A DNA stretch of 64,000 nt, taken from contig NC_065573.1 in NCBI RefSeq assembly GCF_937616625.2, forward strand, positions 7,579,001-7,643,000. The letters are read 5' to 3'. This DNA comes from Mercurialis annua (lineage: Eukaryota > Streptophyta > Magnoliopsida > Malpighiales > Euphorbiaceae). Made by a program: the position numbers and the translations under genes. The number at the start of each line of letters is the position of its first letter. The first letter of the stretch is position 1. Shown here one piece after another: positions 49,643 through 63,700 of the stretch. A model generated the notes under the pieces. It did no database searches. It was not told the origin of the DNA and saw only the letters and a list, made by a program, of their open reading frames with translations.

Positions 49643-50490
49643 CAAATCCAAACGTTTCCCCTTTTTAGCGATTTAAGCCAAACGTTTACAAACGTTATGA
49701 AACAAAACCAAATGTTTCACCTTTTTAGCGATATAAGCTAAACGTTTACAAACGTTACAAAACAAAGCCAAATGTTTACAAACATTACGTACGTATACCA
49801 ATGTTAAAAACGTTTGGATTTGTTTAAAACGTAACGAAACAAATCCAAATGTTTCACCTTTTAGCGATTTAAGCAAACGTTTACAAACGTTACGAAACAA
49901 ATCCAAACATTTCACCTTTTTAGCAATTTAAGCAAAATGTTTACAAACGTTAGGAAAACAAATCCAAACGTTTCACCTTTATAGCAATTCAAGCCAAACG
50001 TTTGCAAACGTTACGAAACAAATCAAAATGTTTCCCTTTTTTAGCGATTTAAGCCAAACGTTTACAAACGTTACGAAACAAATTCAAATCTTTCCCCATT
50101 TTAGCGATTTAAGCTAAACATTTACAAACTTACGAAACAAAACCAAAATTTTCCCCTTTTTAGAAATTTAAGCCAAACGTTTAAAAACGTTACATAGGAA
50201 ATCCAAAAATTTCACCTTTTTAGCGATTTCAGCCGAATGTTTACAAACTTACGTAACAAATCCCAACGTTTCACCTTTTTAGCAATTTAAACCAAACGTT
50301 TACAAAAGTTACGAAACAAATCCAAGCGTTTCACCTTTTTATCGATTTAAGGCAAATGTTTACAAACATTACGAAACAAAACCAAACGTTTCCCCTTTTT
50401 AGCGATTTAAGCCAAACGTTTACAAAAGTTACGAAACAAATCCAAATGTTTAACCTTTATAGCAATTTAAACAAAACGTTTACAAACGGT

Positions 50491-52020
50491 ACGAAACAAA
50501 TCAAAACGTTTCCCCTTTTTAGCGATTTAAGCAAAACGTTTACAAACGTTACGAAACAAATCCAAAAGTTTCCCCATTTTAACGATTTAAGCCAAATGTT
50601 TACAAACATTACGAAACAAATCCAAACTTTACGAAAGAAATCCAAACGTATAACATTTTTAGCGATATAAGCCAATTGTTTCTAAACGTTTCGAAACAGA
50701 TCCAAACATTTAAAACGTTACGAAAGAAATCAAAACGTTTCGCATTTTTAGCGATTTAAGCCAAACGTTTACAAACGTTACAAAGCAAATCCAAACGTTT
50801 CACATTTTTAGCGATCTAAGCCAAACATTTAAAACGTTACGAAACCAATTCAAACGTTTGAAACGTTACGAAACAAATCCAAACGTTTCACCTTTTTAGC
50901 GATTTAAGCCAAACGTTTACAAACGTTACGAAACAAAACCAAACGTTTAAAACGTTACGAAACAAATCCAAACGTTTCACATTTTTAGCGAAATAAGTCA
51001 AACATTTACAAACGTTACGAAACAAATCCAAAGGTTTCCCCTTTTTAGCAATTTAAGCCAAACGTTTACAAACGTTAAGAAACAAATCCAAATGTTTCAC
51101 CTTTTTAGCAATTTAAGCCAAACGTTTAAAACATTACGAAACAAATCCAAACATTTCACCATTTTAAAGATTTATGCCAAACGTTTACAAACGTTAAAAA
51201 ACAAATCCAAACGTTTCATCTTTTTAGCGATATAAGCCAAACGTTTACAAAGGTGACGAAACAAATCAAAACGTTTCCCCTTTTTAGCGATTTAAGCAAA
51301 ACGTTTACAAACGTTACGAAACAAATCCAAAAGTTTCCCCATTTTAACGATTTAAGCCAAATGTTTACAAACATTACGAAACAAATCCAAACTTTACGAA
51401 AGAAATCCAAACGTATAACATTTTTAGCGATATAAGCCAATTGTTTCTAAACGTTTCGAAACAGATCCAAACATTTAAAACGTTACGAAAGAAATCAAAA
51501 CGTTTCGCATTTTTAGCGATTTAAGTCAAACGTTTACAAACGTTACAAAGCAAATCCAAACGTTTCACATTTTTAGCGATCTAAGCCAAACATTTAAAAC
51601 GTTACGAAACCAATTCAAACGTTTGAAACGTTACGAAACAAATCCAAACGTTTCACCTTTTTAGCGATTTAAGCCAAACGTTTACAAACGTTACGAAACA
51701 AAACCAAACGTTTAAAACGTTACGAAACAAATCCAAACGTTTCACTTTTTTAGCGAAATAAGTCAAACATTTACAAACGTTACGAAACAAATCCAAAGGT
51801 TTCCCCTTTTTAGCAATTTAAGCCAAACGTTTACAAACGTTAAGAAACAAATCAAAATGTTTCACCTTTTTAGCAATTTAAGCCAAACGTTTAAAATATT
51901 ACGAAACAAATCCAAACATTTCACCATTTTAAAGATTTATGCCAAACGTTTACAAACGTTAAAAAACAAATCCAAACGTTTCATCTTTTTAGCGATATAA
52001 GCCAAACGTTTACAAAGGTG
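50491..52020 (+). repeat. 765-bp tandem duplication (two units)
   Basis: Units 50491-51255 and 51256-52020 abut exactly. Each starts ACGAAACAAATCAAAACG and ends AAAGGTG. They are almost identical and match the single copy at 41502-42266. The recurring 72- to 74-codon frame on the minus strand in each unit is a shadow of this. Confidence 0.9.
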
Positions 52021-53930
52021 ACGAAACAAATCCAAACGCTTCACCTTTTTAGCGATTTAAGCCAAATGTTTACAAAGGTTATGAAACAAAACCAAAAGTT
52101 TCCCCTTTTTAGCGATTTAAGCAAAACGTTTACAAACGTTACAAAACAAATCCTAACGTTTCCCCTTTTCAGTGATTTAAGCCAAATGTTTACAGAAGTT
52201 ACAACACAAATTCAAACGTTTCACCTTTATAGCGAATTAAGCCAAACGTTTACAACCGTTACGAAAAAAATACAAACGTTTCCCCTTTTTTGCGATTTAA
52301 GCCAAACGTTTACAAACATTACGAACAAATCCAAACATTTCACCTTTTTAGCGATTTAAGCCAAACGTTGCGAAACATATCCAAACATTTCACCTTTTTA
52401 GCGATTTAAGCCAAATGTTTACAAAGGTTATGAAACAAAACCAAATGTTTCACCATTTTAGCGATTTAGGCCAAACTTTTACAAATGATACAAAACAAAT
52501 TCAAACGTTTCACCTTTTTATTATTTTAAGCCAAATGTTTACAAACATTACGAAACAAATCCAAACGTTTCACATTTTTAGCAATTGAAGCAAAACTTTT
52601 ACAAAGGTTACGAAACAAAACCAAACGTTTCCCCTTTTCAGCGATTTAAGCAAAACTTTTAAAAACATTACGAAGTAAATCCAAACGTTTCACCTTTTTA
52701 GCGATTTAAGCCAAACGTTTACAAACGTTACGAAATAAATCCAAACGTTTATGTTTCTTAGTATTTTATACCAAACGCTTACAAACGTTACGAAACAAAT
52801 CCAAGCATTTCACCTTTTTAGCGATTTAAGCATAACGTTACAAACGTTACGAAACAAAACCAAGTGTTTCACCTTTTTAGCGATTTAAGCCAAACGTTTA
52901 CAAAAGTTACGACACAAATCCAAATATTTGCCCATTTTAGCGATTTAAGCCAAACGTTTAACACGTTACGAAACAAATCGAAATGCTTGCCCTTTTTACC
53001 GATTTATGCCAAACGTTTACAAACCCTACGAAACAAAGCAAAATGTTTACACAAACGTTTCATCATTCTAACGATTTAAGCCAAACATTTCCCCATTCTA
53101 ACGATTTATGCCAAACGTTTAACACAAACGTTTGCTATTTTTAACGATTTAAGCCAAACGTTTACAAACGTTACGAAACAAAGCAAAATGTATACAAATG
53201 TTACGAAACATATCTAAGCGTTTCCCCTTTTTTAGCAATTTAAGCCAAACGTTTACAAACGCTACGAAACAAAACCAAACGTTTCACATTTTTAGCGATT
53301 TAAGCCAAACGTTTACAAACGTTACGAAACAAATCTAGACGTTTTCCCATTTTAGAGATTTAAGCCAAACGTTTACAAATGTTACGAAACAAATCCAAAT
53401 GTTTCACATTTTTAGCGATTTAAGCCAAATGTTTACAAACTTTATGAAGAAAATCCAAACATTTCAGCTTTTTCGCTATTTAAGCCAAACGTTTACAAAC
53501 GTATAAATATAAATCCAAAGGTTTTACCTTTTTTAGCGATCTAAACCAAACGTTTAAAACATTACGAAACCAATATAAATGTTTAAAACATTACGAAACA
53601 AATCCAAACGTTTCACCTTTTTAGCGATTTAAGCCAAACGTTTACAAACGTTACGAAACAAAACCTAACGTTTAAAGCATTACGAAACAAATCCAAACGT
53701 TTCACATTAATAGCGAAATAAGCCAAACGTTTACGAAACAAATTCAACCGTTTCGAAACAAATCCTAATGTTTCCCCTTTTAAGCAATTTAAGCCAAACA
53801 TTTACAACCGTTCCGAAAGAAATCAAAACGTTTCACCTTTTTAGCAATTTAAGACAAACGTTTAAAACATTACAAAACAAATCCTAATGTTTTCCCTTTT
53901 TAGCGATTTAAGCCAAACGTTTACAAACAT

Positions 53931-54050
53931 TATGAAAGAAAACCAAACGTTTCACCTTTTCAGCGATTTAAGCCAAACATTTACAAACGTTATGAAAGAA
54001 AACCAAACGTTTCACCTTTTCAGCGATTTAAGCCAAACATTTACAAACGT
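53931..54050 (+). repeat. Single-monomer (60-bp) tandem duplication
   Basis: Two identical 60-bp monomers carrying ATGAAAGAAAACC and CACCTTTTCAGCG follow each other. The paralogous segment near 44169 has one copy. Confidence 0.85.
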
Positions 54051-57000
54051 TACAAAACAAAGCCAAATGTTTACAAACATTTCGTACGTATACAAACGTA
54101 TAAAATATTTGGATTTGTTTAAAACGTTACGAAACAAATCCAAACGTTTCACCTTTTTAGCGATTTAAGCCAAACGTTTACAAACGTTACGAAACAAATC
54201 CAAACGTTTCACCATTTTAAAGATTTATGCCAAATGTTTACAAACGTTACCAAACAAATCCAAACGTTTCATCTTTTTAGCGATATAAGCCAAACGTTTA
54301 CAAAGGTGACGAAACAAATCCAAACGCTTCACATTTTTAGCAAAATAAGCTAAATGTTTACAAACGTTACGAAACAAATCCAAAGGTTTCCCCTTTTTTA
54401 GCCTTTTAAACCAAACGTTTACAAACGTTACGAAACAAATCAAAACGTTACACCTTTTTAGCAATTTAAGCCAAACGTTTAAAACATTACAAAACAAATC
54501 CAAACGTTTCCCCTTTTTAGCGATTTAAGCCAAACGTTTACAAACGTTATGAAACAAAACCAAATGTTTCACCTTCTTAGCCATTTAAGCTAAACGTTTA
54601 CAAACGTTACAAAACAAAGCCAAACGTTTACAAACATTACGTACGTATACCAATGTTAAAAACGTTTGGATTTGTTTAAAACGTTACGAAACAAATCCAA
54701 ATGTTTCACCTTTTAGCGATTTAAGCAAACGTTTACAAACGTTACGAAACAAATCCAAACATTTCACCTTTTTAGCAATTTAAGCAAAATGTTTACCAAC
54801 GTTAGGAAAAAAATCCAAACGTTTCCCCTTTATAGCAATTCAAGCCAAACGTTTGCAAACGTTACGAAACAAATCAAAATGTTTCCCTTTTTTAGCGATT
54901 TAAGCCAAACGTTTACAAACGTTACAAAACAAATCCAAATCTTTCCCCATTTTAGCGATTTAAGCTAAACATTTACAAACTTACGAAACAAAACCAAAAT
55001 TTTCCCCTTTTAGAAATTTAAGCCAAACGTTTAAAAACGTTACATAGGAAATCCAAAAGTTTCACCTTTTTAGCGATTTCGGCCAAATGTTTACAAACTT
55101 ACGTAACAAATCCCAATGTTTCACCTTTTTAGCAATTTAAACCAAACGTTTACAAAAGTTACGAAACAAATCCAAGCGTTTCACCTTTTTATCGATTTAA
55201 GGCAAATGTTTACAAACATTACGAAACAAAACCAAACGTTTCCCCTTTTTAGCGATTTAAGCCAAACGTTTACAAAAGTTACGAAACAAATCCAAACATT
55301 TCCCCATTTTAGCGATTTAAGCCAAACATTTAACACGTTACGAAACAAATCCAAACATTTCCTCTTTTTAACAATTTAAGCCAAACGTTTACAAACGTTA
55401 CGAAACAAAGCAAAAAACGTTTACAAATGTTACAAAACATATCCAAGCATTTCACCTTTTTTAGCAATTTAAGCCAAACATTTACAAACGCTACGAAACA
55501 AAAATAAACGTTTCACCATTTTAAAGATTTATGCCAAACGTTTACAAACGTTACAAAACAAATCCAAACGTTTCATCTTTTTAGCGATATAAGCCAAACG
55601 TTTACAAAGGTGACGAAACAAATCCAAACGCTTCACCTTTTTAGCGATTTAAGCCAAATGTTTACAAAGGTTATGAAACAAAACCAAAAGTTTCCCCTTT
55701 TTAGCGATTTAAGCAAAACGTTTACAAACGTTACAAAACAAATCCAAACGTTTCCCCTTTTCAGTGATTTAAGCCAAATGTTTACAAAAGTTACAACACA
55801 AATTTAAACGTTTCACCTTTATAGAGAATTAAGCCAAACGTTTACAACCGTTATGAAACAAATACAAACGTTTCCCCTTTTTAGCGATTTAAGCCAAACG
55901 TTTACAAACATTACGAAACAAATCCAAACATTTCACCTTTTTAGCGATTTAAGCCAAACGTTTACAAACGTTGCGAAACAAATCCAAACGTTTCACCTTT
56001 TTAGCGATTTAAGCCAAATGTTTACAAAGGTTATGAAACAAAACCAAATGTTTCACCGTTTTAGCGATTTAGGCCAAACGTTTACAAATGATACAAAACA
56101 AATTCAAACGTTTTACCTTTTTATTATTTTAAGCCAAATGTTTACAAACATTACGAAACAAATCCAAACGTTTCACATTTTTAGCAATTGAAGCAAAACT
56201 TTTACAAAGGTTACGAAACAAAACCAAACGTTTCCCCTTTTTAGCGATTTAAGCAAAACGTTTAAAAACATTACGAAGCAAATCCAAACGTTTCACCTTT
56301 TTAGCGATTTAAGCCAAACATTTACAAACGTTACGAAATAAATCCAAACGTTTCTGTTTCTTAGTATTTTATACCAAACGTTTACAAACATTACGAAACA
56401 AATCCAAGCATTTCACCTTTTTAGCGATTTAAGCATAACGTTTACAAACGTTACGAAACAAAACCAAGTGTTTCACCTTTTTAGCGATTTAAGCCAAACG
56501 TTTACAAAAGTTACGAAACAAATCCAAATATTTGCCCATTTTAGCGATTTAAGCCAAACGTTTAACACGTTACGAAACAAATCGAAACGCTTGCCCTTTT
56601 TAATGATTTATGCCAAACGTTTACAAACGCTACGAAACAAAGCAGAACGTTTACAAATGATACGAAACACATCCAAGCGTTTCACCTTTTTTAGCAATTT
56701 AAGCCAAACATTTACAACGCTACGAAACAAAACGAAATGTTTCACCTTTTTAGCGATTTAAGCCAAACGTTTACAAACATTACAAATCAAATCCAAACGT
56801 TTCCCCATTTTAGCGATTTAAGCAAAAACATTTACAAACGTTACGAAACAAATCCAAACGTTTCACCTTTTTGGCAATTTAAGCCAAATGTTTACAAACG
56901 CCACGAAAACAAATCCAAATGTTTCACCTTTATAGCAATTTAAGCCAAGCGTTTACAAACATTACGAACGAATCAAAACGTTTCCCCATTTTAGCGATTT

Positions 57001-60000
57001 AGCCAAACGTTTACAAATGTTAGGAAACAAATCCAAACGTTTCACCTTTTTGGCAATTTAAGCCAAATGTTTACAAACGCTACGAAAACAAATCCAATGT
57101 TTCACCTTTATGGCAATATAAGCCAAGCGTTTACAAATGTTACGAAACAAATCAAAACGTTTCCCCTTTTAGCGATTTAAGCCAAACGTTTACAAACATT
57201 ACGAAATAAATCCAAATGTTTCCCCTTTTTAGCGATTTAAGCCAAACGTTTACAAACATTACGAAACAAATCCAAACGTTTAAAACGTTACTAAAGAAAT
57301 CCAAACGTTTAACATTTTTAGCGATATAAGCGAAACGTTTTTAAACGTTTTGAAACAAATCCAAATGTTTAAAACATTACGAAAGAAATCTAAACTTTTT
57401 ACATTTTTAGCGATTTAAGCCAAATGTTTACAAACGTTACGAAACAAATCCAAACATTTCACCTTTTTAGCGATTTAAGCAAAACGTTTACAAACATTAC
57501 AAAACAATTTTAAACATTTCACCTTTTTAGCAATCTAAGCCAAACGTTTAAAACGTTACGAAACCAATTCAAACGTTTAAAACGTTACGAAGCAAATCCA
57601 AACGTTTCACCTTTTTAGCGATTTAAGCCAAACATTTACAAACGTTGCGAAACAAAGCCAAACGTTTAAAACGTTACGAAACAAATCCAAACGATTCACA
57701 TTTTTAGCGAAATAAGCTAAACGTTTACAAACGTTACGAAACAAATCCAAAGGTTTCCCCTTTTTTAGCATTTTAAGCCAAACGTTTACAAACGTTACGA
57801 AACAAAACCAAATGTTTCACCTTTTTAGCGATATAAACTAAACGTTTACAAACGTTACAAAACAAAGCCAAACGTTTACAAACATTACGTACGTATACCA
57901 ATGTTAAAAACGTTTGGATTTGTTTAAAACGTTACGAAACAAATCCAAATGTTTCACCTTTTAGCGATTTAAGCAAACGTTTACAAACGTTACGAAACAA
58001 ATCCAAACATTTCACCTTTTTAGCAATTTAAGCAAAATGTTTACAAACGTTAGGAAAACAAATCCAAACGTTTCACCTTTATAGCAATTCAAGCCAAACG
58101 TTTGCAAACGTTACGAAACAAATCAAAATGTTTCCCTTTTTTAGCGATTTAAGCCAAACGTTTACAAACGTTACGAAACAAATTCAAATCTTTCCCCATT
58201 TTAGCGATTTAAGCTAAACATTTACAAACTTACGAAACAAAACCAAAATTTTCCCCTTTTTAGAAATTTAAGCCAAACGTTTAAAAACGTTACATAGGAA
58301 ATCCAAAAATTTCACCTTTTTAGCGATTTCAGCCGAATGTTTACAAACTTACGTAACAAATCCCAACGTTTCACCTTTTTAGCAATTTAAACCAAACGTT
58401 TACAAAAGTTACGAAACAAATCCAAGCGTTTCACCTTTTTATCGATTTAGGGCAAATGTTTATAAACATTACGAAACAAAACCAAACGTTTCCCCTTTTT
58501 AGCGATTAAAGCCAAACGTTTACAAAAGTTACGAAACAAATCCAAACATTTCCCCATTTTAGCGATTTAAGCCAAACGTTTAAAACGTTACGAAACAAAT
58601 CCAAACGTTTCCTTTTTTAACAATTTAAGCCAAACGTTTACAAACGTTACGAAACAAAGCAAAACGTTTACAAATGTTACAAAACATATCCAAGCATTTC
58701 ACCTTTTTTAGCAATTTAAGCCAAACATTTACAAACGCTACGAAACAAAAACAAACGTTTCACCTTTTTAGTGATTTAAGCCAATTGTTTGCAAACGTTA
58801 CGAAACAAATCCAAATGTTTCCCCATTTTAGCAATTTAAGCTAAACGTTTACAAACGTTACGAAAAAAATCCAAACGTTTCACATTTTTAGCGATTTAAG
58901 CAAAACGTTTACAAACGTTACGAAACAAATCCAAACGTTTCGCCTTTTTAGCGATTTAAGCCAAACGTTTACAAACGTTACGAAACAAATCCAAACGTTT
59001 CGACTTTTTAGCGATTTAAGCCAAACGTTTACAAACGTTGCGAAACAAATCCAAACGTTTCGCCTTTTTAGCGATTTAAGCCAAATGTTTACAAAGGTTA
59101 TGAAACAAAACTAAATGTTTCACCGTTTTAGCGATTTAGGCCAAACGTTTACAAATTATACAAAACAAATTCAAACGTTTTACCTTTTTATTATTTTAAG
59201 CCAAATGTTTACAAACATTACGAAACAAATCCAAACGTTTCACATTTTTAGCAATTGAAGCAAAACTTTTACAAAGGTTACGAAACAAAACCAAACGTTT
59301 CCCCTTTTTAGCGATTTAAGCAAAACGTTTAAAAACATTACGAAGCAAATCCAAACGTTTCACCTTCTTAGCGATTTAAGCCAAACGTTTACAAACGTTA
59401 CGAAATAAATCCAAACGTTTCTGTTTCTTAGTATTTTATACCAAACGTTTACAAACGTTACGAAACAAATCTAAGCATTTCACCTTTTTAGCGATTTAAG
59501 CATAACGTTTACAAACGTTACGAAACAAAACCAAGTGTTTCACCTTTTTAGAGATTTAAGCCAAACATTTACAAAAGTTACGAAACAAATCCAAATATTT
59601 GCCCATTTTAGCGATTTAAGCCAAACGTTTAACACAACGCTTGCCCTTTTTAACGATTTATGCCAAACGTTTACAAACGCTACGAAACAAAGCAGAACGT
59701 TTACAAATGATACGAAACACATCCAAGCGTTTCACCTTTTTTAGCAATTTAAGCCAAACATTTACAACGCTACGAAACAAAACGAAATGTTTCACCTTTT
59801 TAGCGATTTAAGCCAAACGTTTACAAACATTACGAATCAAATCCAAACGTTTCCCCATTTTAGCGATTTAAGCAAAAACATTTACAAACGTTACGAAACA
59901 AATCCAAACGTTTCACCTTTTTGGCAATTTAAGCCAAATGTTTACAAACGCCACGAAAACAAATCCAAATGTTTCACCTTTATAGCAATTTAAGCCAAGC

Positions 60001-60798
60001 GTTTACAAACGTTACGAACGAATAAAAACGTTTCCCAATTTTAGCGATTTAAGCCAAACGTTTACAAACGTTAGGAAACAAATCCAAACGTTTCACCTTT
60101 TTGGCAATTTAAGCCAAATGTTTACAAACGCTACAAAAACAAATCCAAATGTTTCACCTTTATGGCAATATAAGCCAAGCGTTTACAAATGTTACGAAAC
60201 AAATCAAAACGTTTCCCCTTTTTAACGATTTAAGCCAAACGTTTACAAACATTACGAAATAAATCCAAATGTTTCCCCATTTTAGCGATTTAAGCCAAAT
60301 GTTTACAAACATTACGAAACAAATCCAAACGTTTAAAACGTTACTAAAGAAATCCAAACGTTTAACATTTTTAGCGATATAAGCGAAACGTTTTTAAATG
60401 TTTTGAAACAAATCCAAACGTTTAAAACGTTACGAAAGAAATCTAAACGTTTTACATTTTTAGCGATTTAAGCCAAATGTTTACAAACGTTACGAAACAA
60501 ATCCAAACATTTCACCTTTTTAGCGATTTAAGCAAAACGTTTACAAACATTACAAAACAAATTTAAACGTTTCACCTTTTTAGCGATCTAAGCCAAACGT
60601 TTAAAACGTTACAAAACCAATTCAAACGTTTAAAACGTTACGAAGCAAATCCAAACGTTTCACATTTTTAGCGATTTAAGCCAAACATTTACAAACGTTG
60701 CGAAACAAAGCCAAACGTTTAAAACGTTACAAAACAAATCCAAACGTTTCACATTTTTAGCGAAATAAGCCAAACGTTTACAAACATTACGAAACAAA

Positions 60799-63700
60799 TC
60801 CAAAGGTTTCCCCCTTTTTAGCCTTTTAAACCAAACGTTACGAAACAAATCAAAACGTTACACCTTTTTAGCAATTTAAGCCAAACGTTTAAAACATTAC
60901 AAAACAAATCCAAACGTTTCCCCTTTTTAGCGATTTAAGCCAAACGTTTACAAACGTTATGAAACAAAACCAAATGTTTCACCTTCTTAGCGATTTAAGC
61001 TAAACGTTTACAAACGTTACAAAACAAAGCCAAATGTTTACAAACATTACGTACGTATACCAATGTTAAAAACGTTTGGATTTGTTTAAAACGTTACGAA
61101 ACAAATCCAAATGTTTCACCTTTTAGCGATTTAAGCAAACGTTTACAAACGTTACGAAACAAATCCAAACATTTCACCTTTTTAGCAATTTAAGCAAAAT
61201 GTTTACCAACGTTAGGAAAAAAATCCAAACGTTTCCCCTTTATAGCAATTCAAGCCAAACGTTTGCAAACGTTACGAAACAAATCAAAATGTTTCCCTTT
61301 TTTAGCGATTTAAGCCAAACGTTTACAAACGTTACGAAACAAATCCAAATCTTTCCCCATTTTAACGATTTAAGCTAAACATTTACAAACTTACGAAACA
61401 AAACCAAAATTTTCCCCTTTTAGAAATTTAAGCCAAACGTTTAAAAACGTTACATAGGAAATCCAAAAGTTTCACCTTTTTAGCGATTTCAGCCAAATGT
61501 TTACAAACTTACGTAACAAATCCCAATGTTTCACCTTTTTAGCAATTTAAACCAAACGTTTACAAAAGTTACGAAACAAATCCAAGCGTTTCACCTTTTT
61601 ATCGATTTAAGGCAAATGTTTACAAACATTACGAAACAAAACCAAACGTTTCCCCTTTTTAGCGATTTAAGCCAAACGTTTACAAAAGTTACGAAACAAA
61701 TCCAAACATTTCCCCATTTTAGCGATTTAAGGCAAACGTTTAACACGTTACGAAACAAATCCAAACATTTCCTCTTTTTAACAATTTAAGCCAAACGTTT
61801 ACAAACGTTACGAAACAAAGCAAAACGTTTACAAATGTTACAAAACATATCCAAGCATTTCACCTTTTTTAGCAATTTAAGCCAAACATTTACAAACGCT
61901 ACGAAACAAAAATAAACGTTTCACCATTTTAAAGATTTATGCCAAACGTTTACAAACGTTACAAAACAAATCCAAACGTTTCATCTTTTTAGCGATATAA
62001 GCCAAACGTTTACAAAGGTGACGAAACAAATCCAAACGCTTCACCTTTTTAGCGATTTAAGTCAAATGTTTACAAAGGTTATGAAACAAAACCAAAAGTT
62101 TCCCCTTTTTAGCGATTTAAGCAAAACGTTTACAAACGTTACAAAACAAATCCAAACGTTTTCCCTTTTCAGTGATTTAAGCCAAATGTTTACAAAAGTT
62201 ACAATACAAATTTAAACGTTTCACCTTTATAGAGAATTAAGCCAAACGTTTACAACCGTTATGAAACAAATACAAACGTTTCCCCTTTTTAGCGATTTAA
62301 GCCAAACATTTATAAACATTACGAAACAAATCCAAACATTTCACCTTTTTAGCGATTTAAGCCAAATGTTTACAAAGGTTATGAAACAAAACCAAATGTT
62401 TCAACGTTTTAGCGATTTAGGCCAAACGTTTACAAATGATACAAAACAAATTCAAATGTTTTACCTTTTTATTATTTTAAGCCAAATGTTTACAAACATT
62501 ACGAAACAAATCCAAACGTTTCACATTTTTAGCAATTGAAGCAAAACTTTTATAAAGGTTACGAAACAAAACCAAACGTTTCCCCTTTTTAGCGATTTAA
62601 GCAAAACGTTTAAAAACATTACGAAGCAAATCCAAACGTTTCACTTGTTTAGCGATTTAAGCCAAACGTTTACAAACGTTACGAAATAAATCCAAACGTT
62701 TCTGTTTCTTAGTATTTTATACCAAACGTTTACAAACGTTACGAAACAAATCCAAGCATTTCACCTTTTTAGCGATTTAAGCATAACGTTTACAAACGTT
62801 ACGAAACAAAACCAAGTGTTTCACCTTTTTAGCGATTTAAGCCAAACGTTTACAAAAGTTACGAAACAAATCCAAATATTTGCCCATTTTAGCGATTTAA
62901 GCCAAACGTTTAACACGTTACGAAACAAATCGAAACGCTTGCCCTTTTTAACGATTTATGCCAAACGTTTACAAACGCTACGAAACAAAGCAGAACGTTT
63001 ACAAATGATACGAAACACATCCAAGCGTTTCACCTTTTTTAGCAATTTAAGCCAAACATTTACAACGCTACGAAACAAAACGAAATGTTTCACCTTTTTA
63101 GCGATTTAAGCCAAACGTTTACAAATATTACAAATCAAATCCAAACGTTTCCCCATTTTAGCGATTTAAGCAAAAACATTTACAAACGTTACGAAACAAA
63201 TCCAAACGTTTCACCTTTTTGGCAATTTAAGCCAAATGTTTACAAACGCCACGAAAACAAATCCAAATGTTTCACCTTTATAGCAATTTAAGCCAAGCGT
63301 TTACAAACATTATGAACGAATCAAAATGTTTTCCCATTTTAGCGATTTAGCCAAACGTTTACAAATGTTAGGAAACAAATCCAAACGTTTCACCTTTTTG
63401 GCAATTTAAGCCAAATGTTTACAAACGCTACGAAAACAAATCCAAATGTTTCACCTTTATGGCAATATAAGCCAAGCGTTTACAAATGTTACGAAACAAA
63501 TCAAAACGTTTCCCCTTTTAGCGATTTAAGCCAAACGTTTACAAACATTACGAAATAAATCCAAATGTTTCCCCATTTTAGCGATTTAAGCCAAACGTTT
63601 ACAAACATTACGAAACAAATCTAAACGTTTAAAACGTTACTAAAGAAATCCAAACGTTTAACATTTTTAGCGATATAAGCGAAACGTTTTTAAACGTTTT

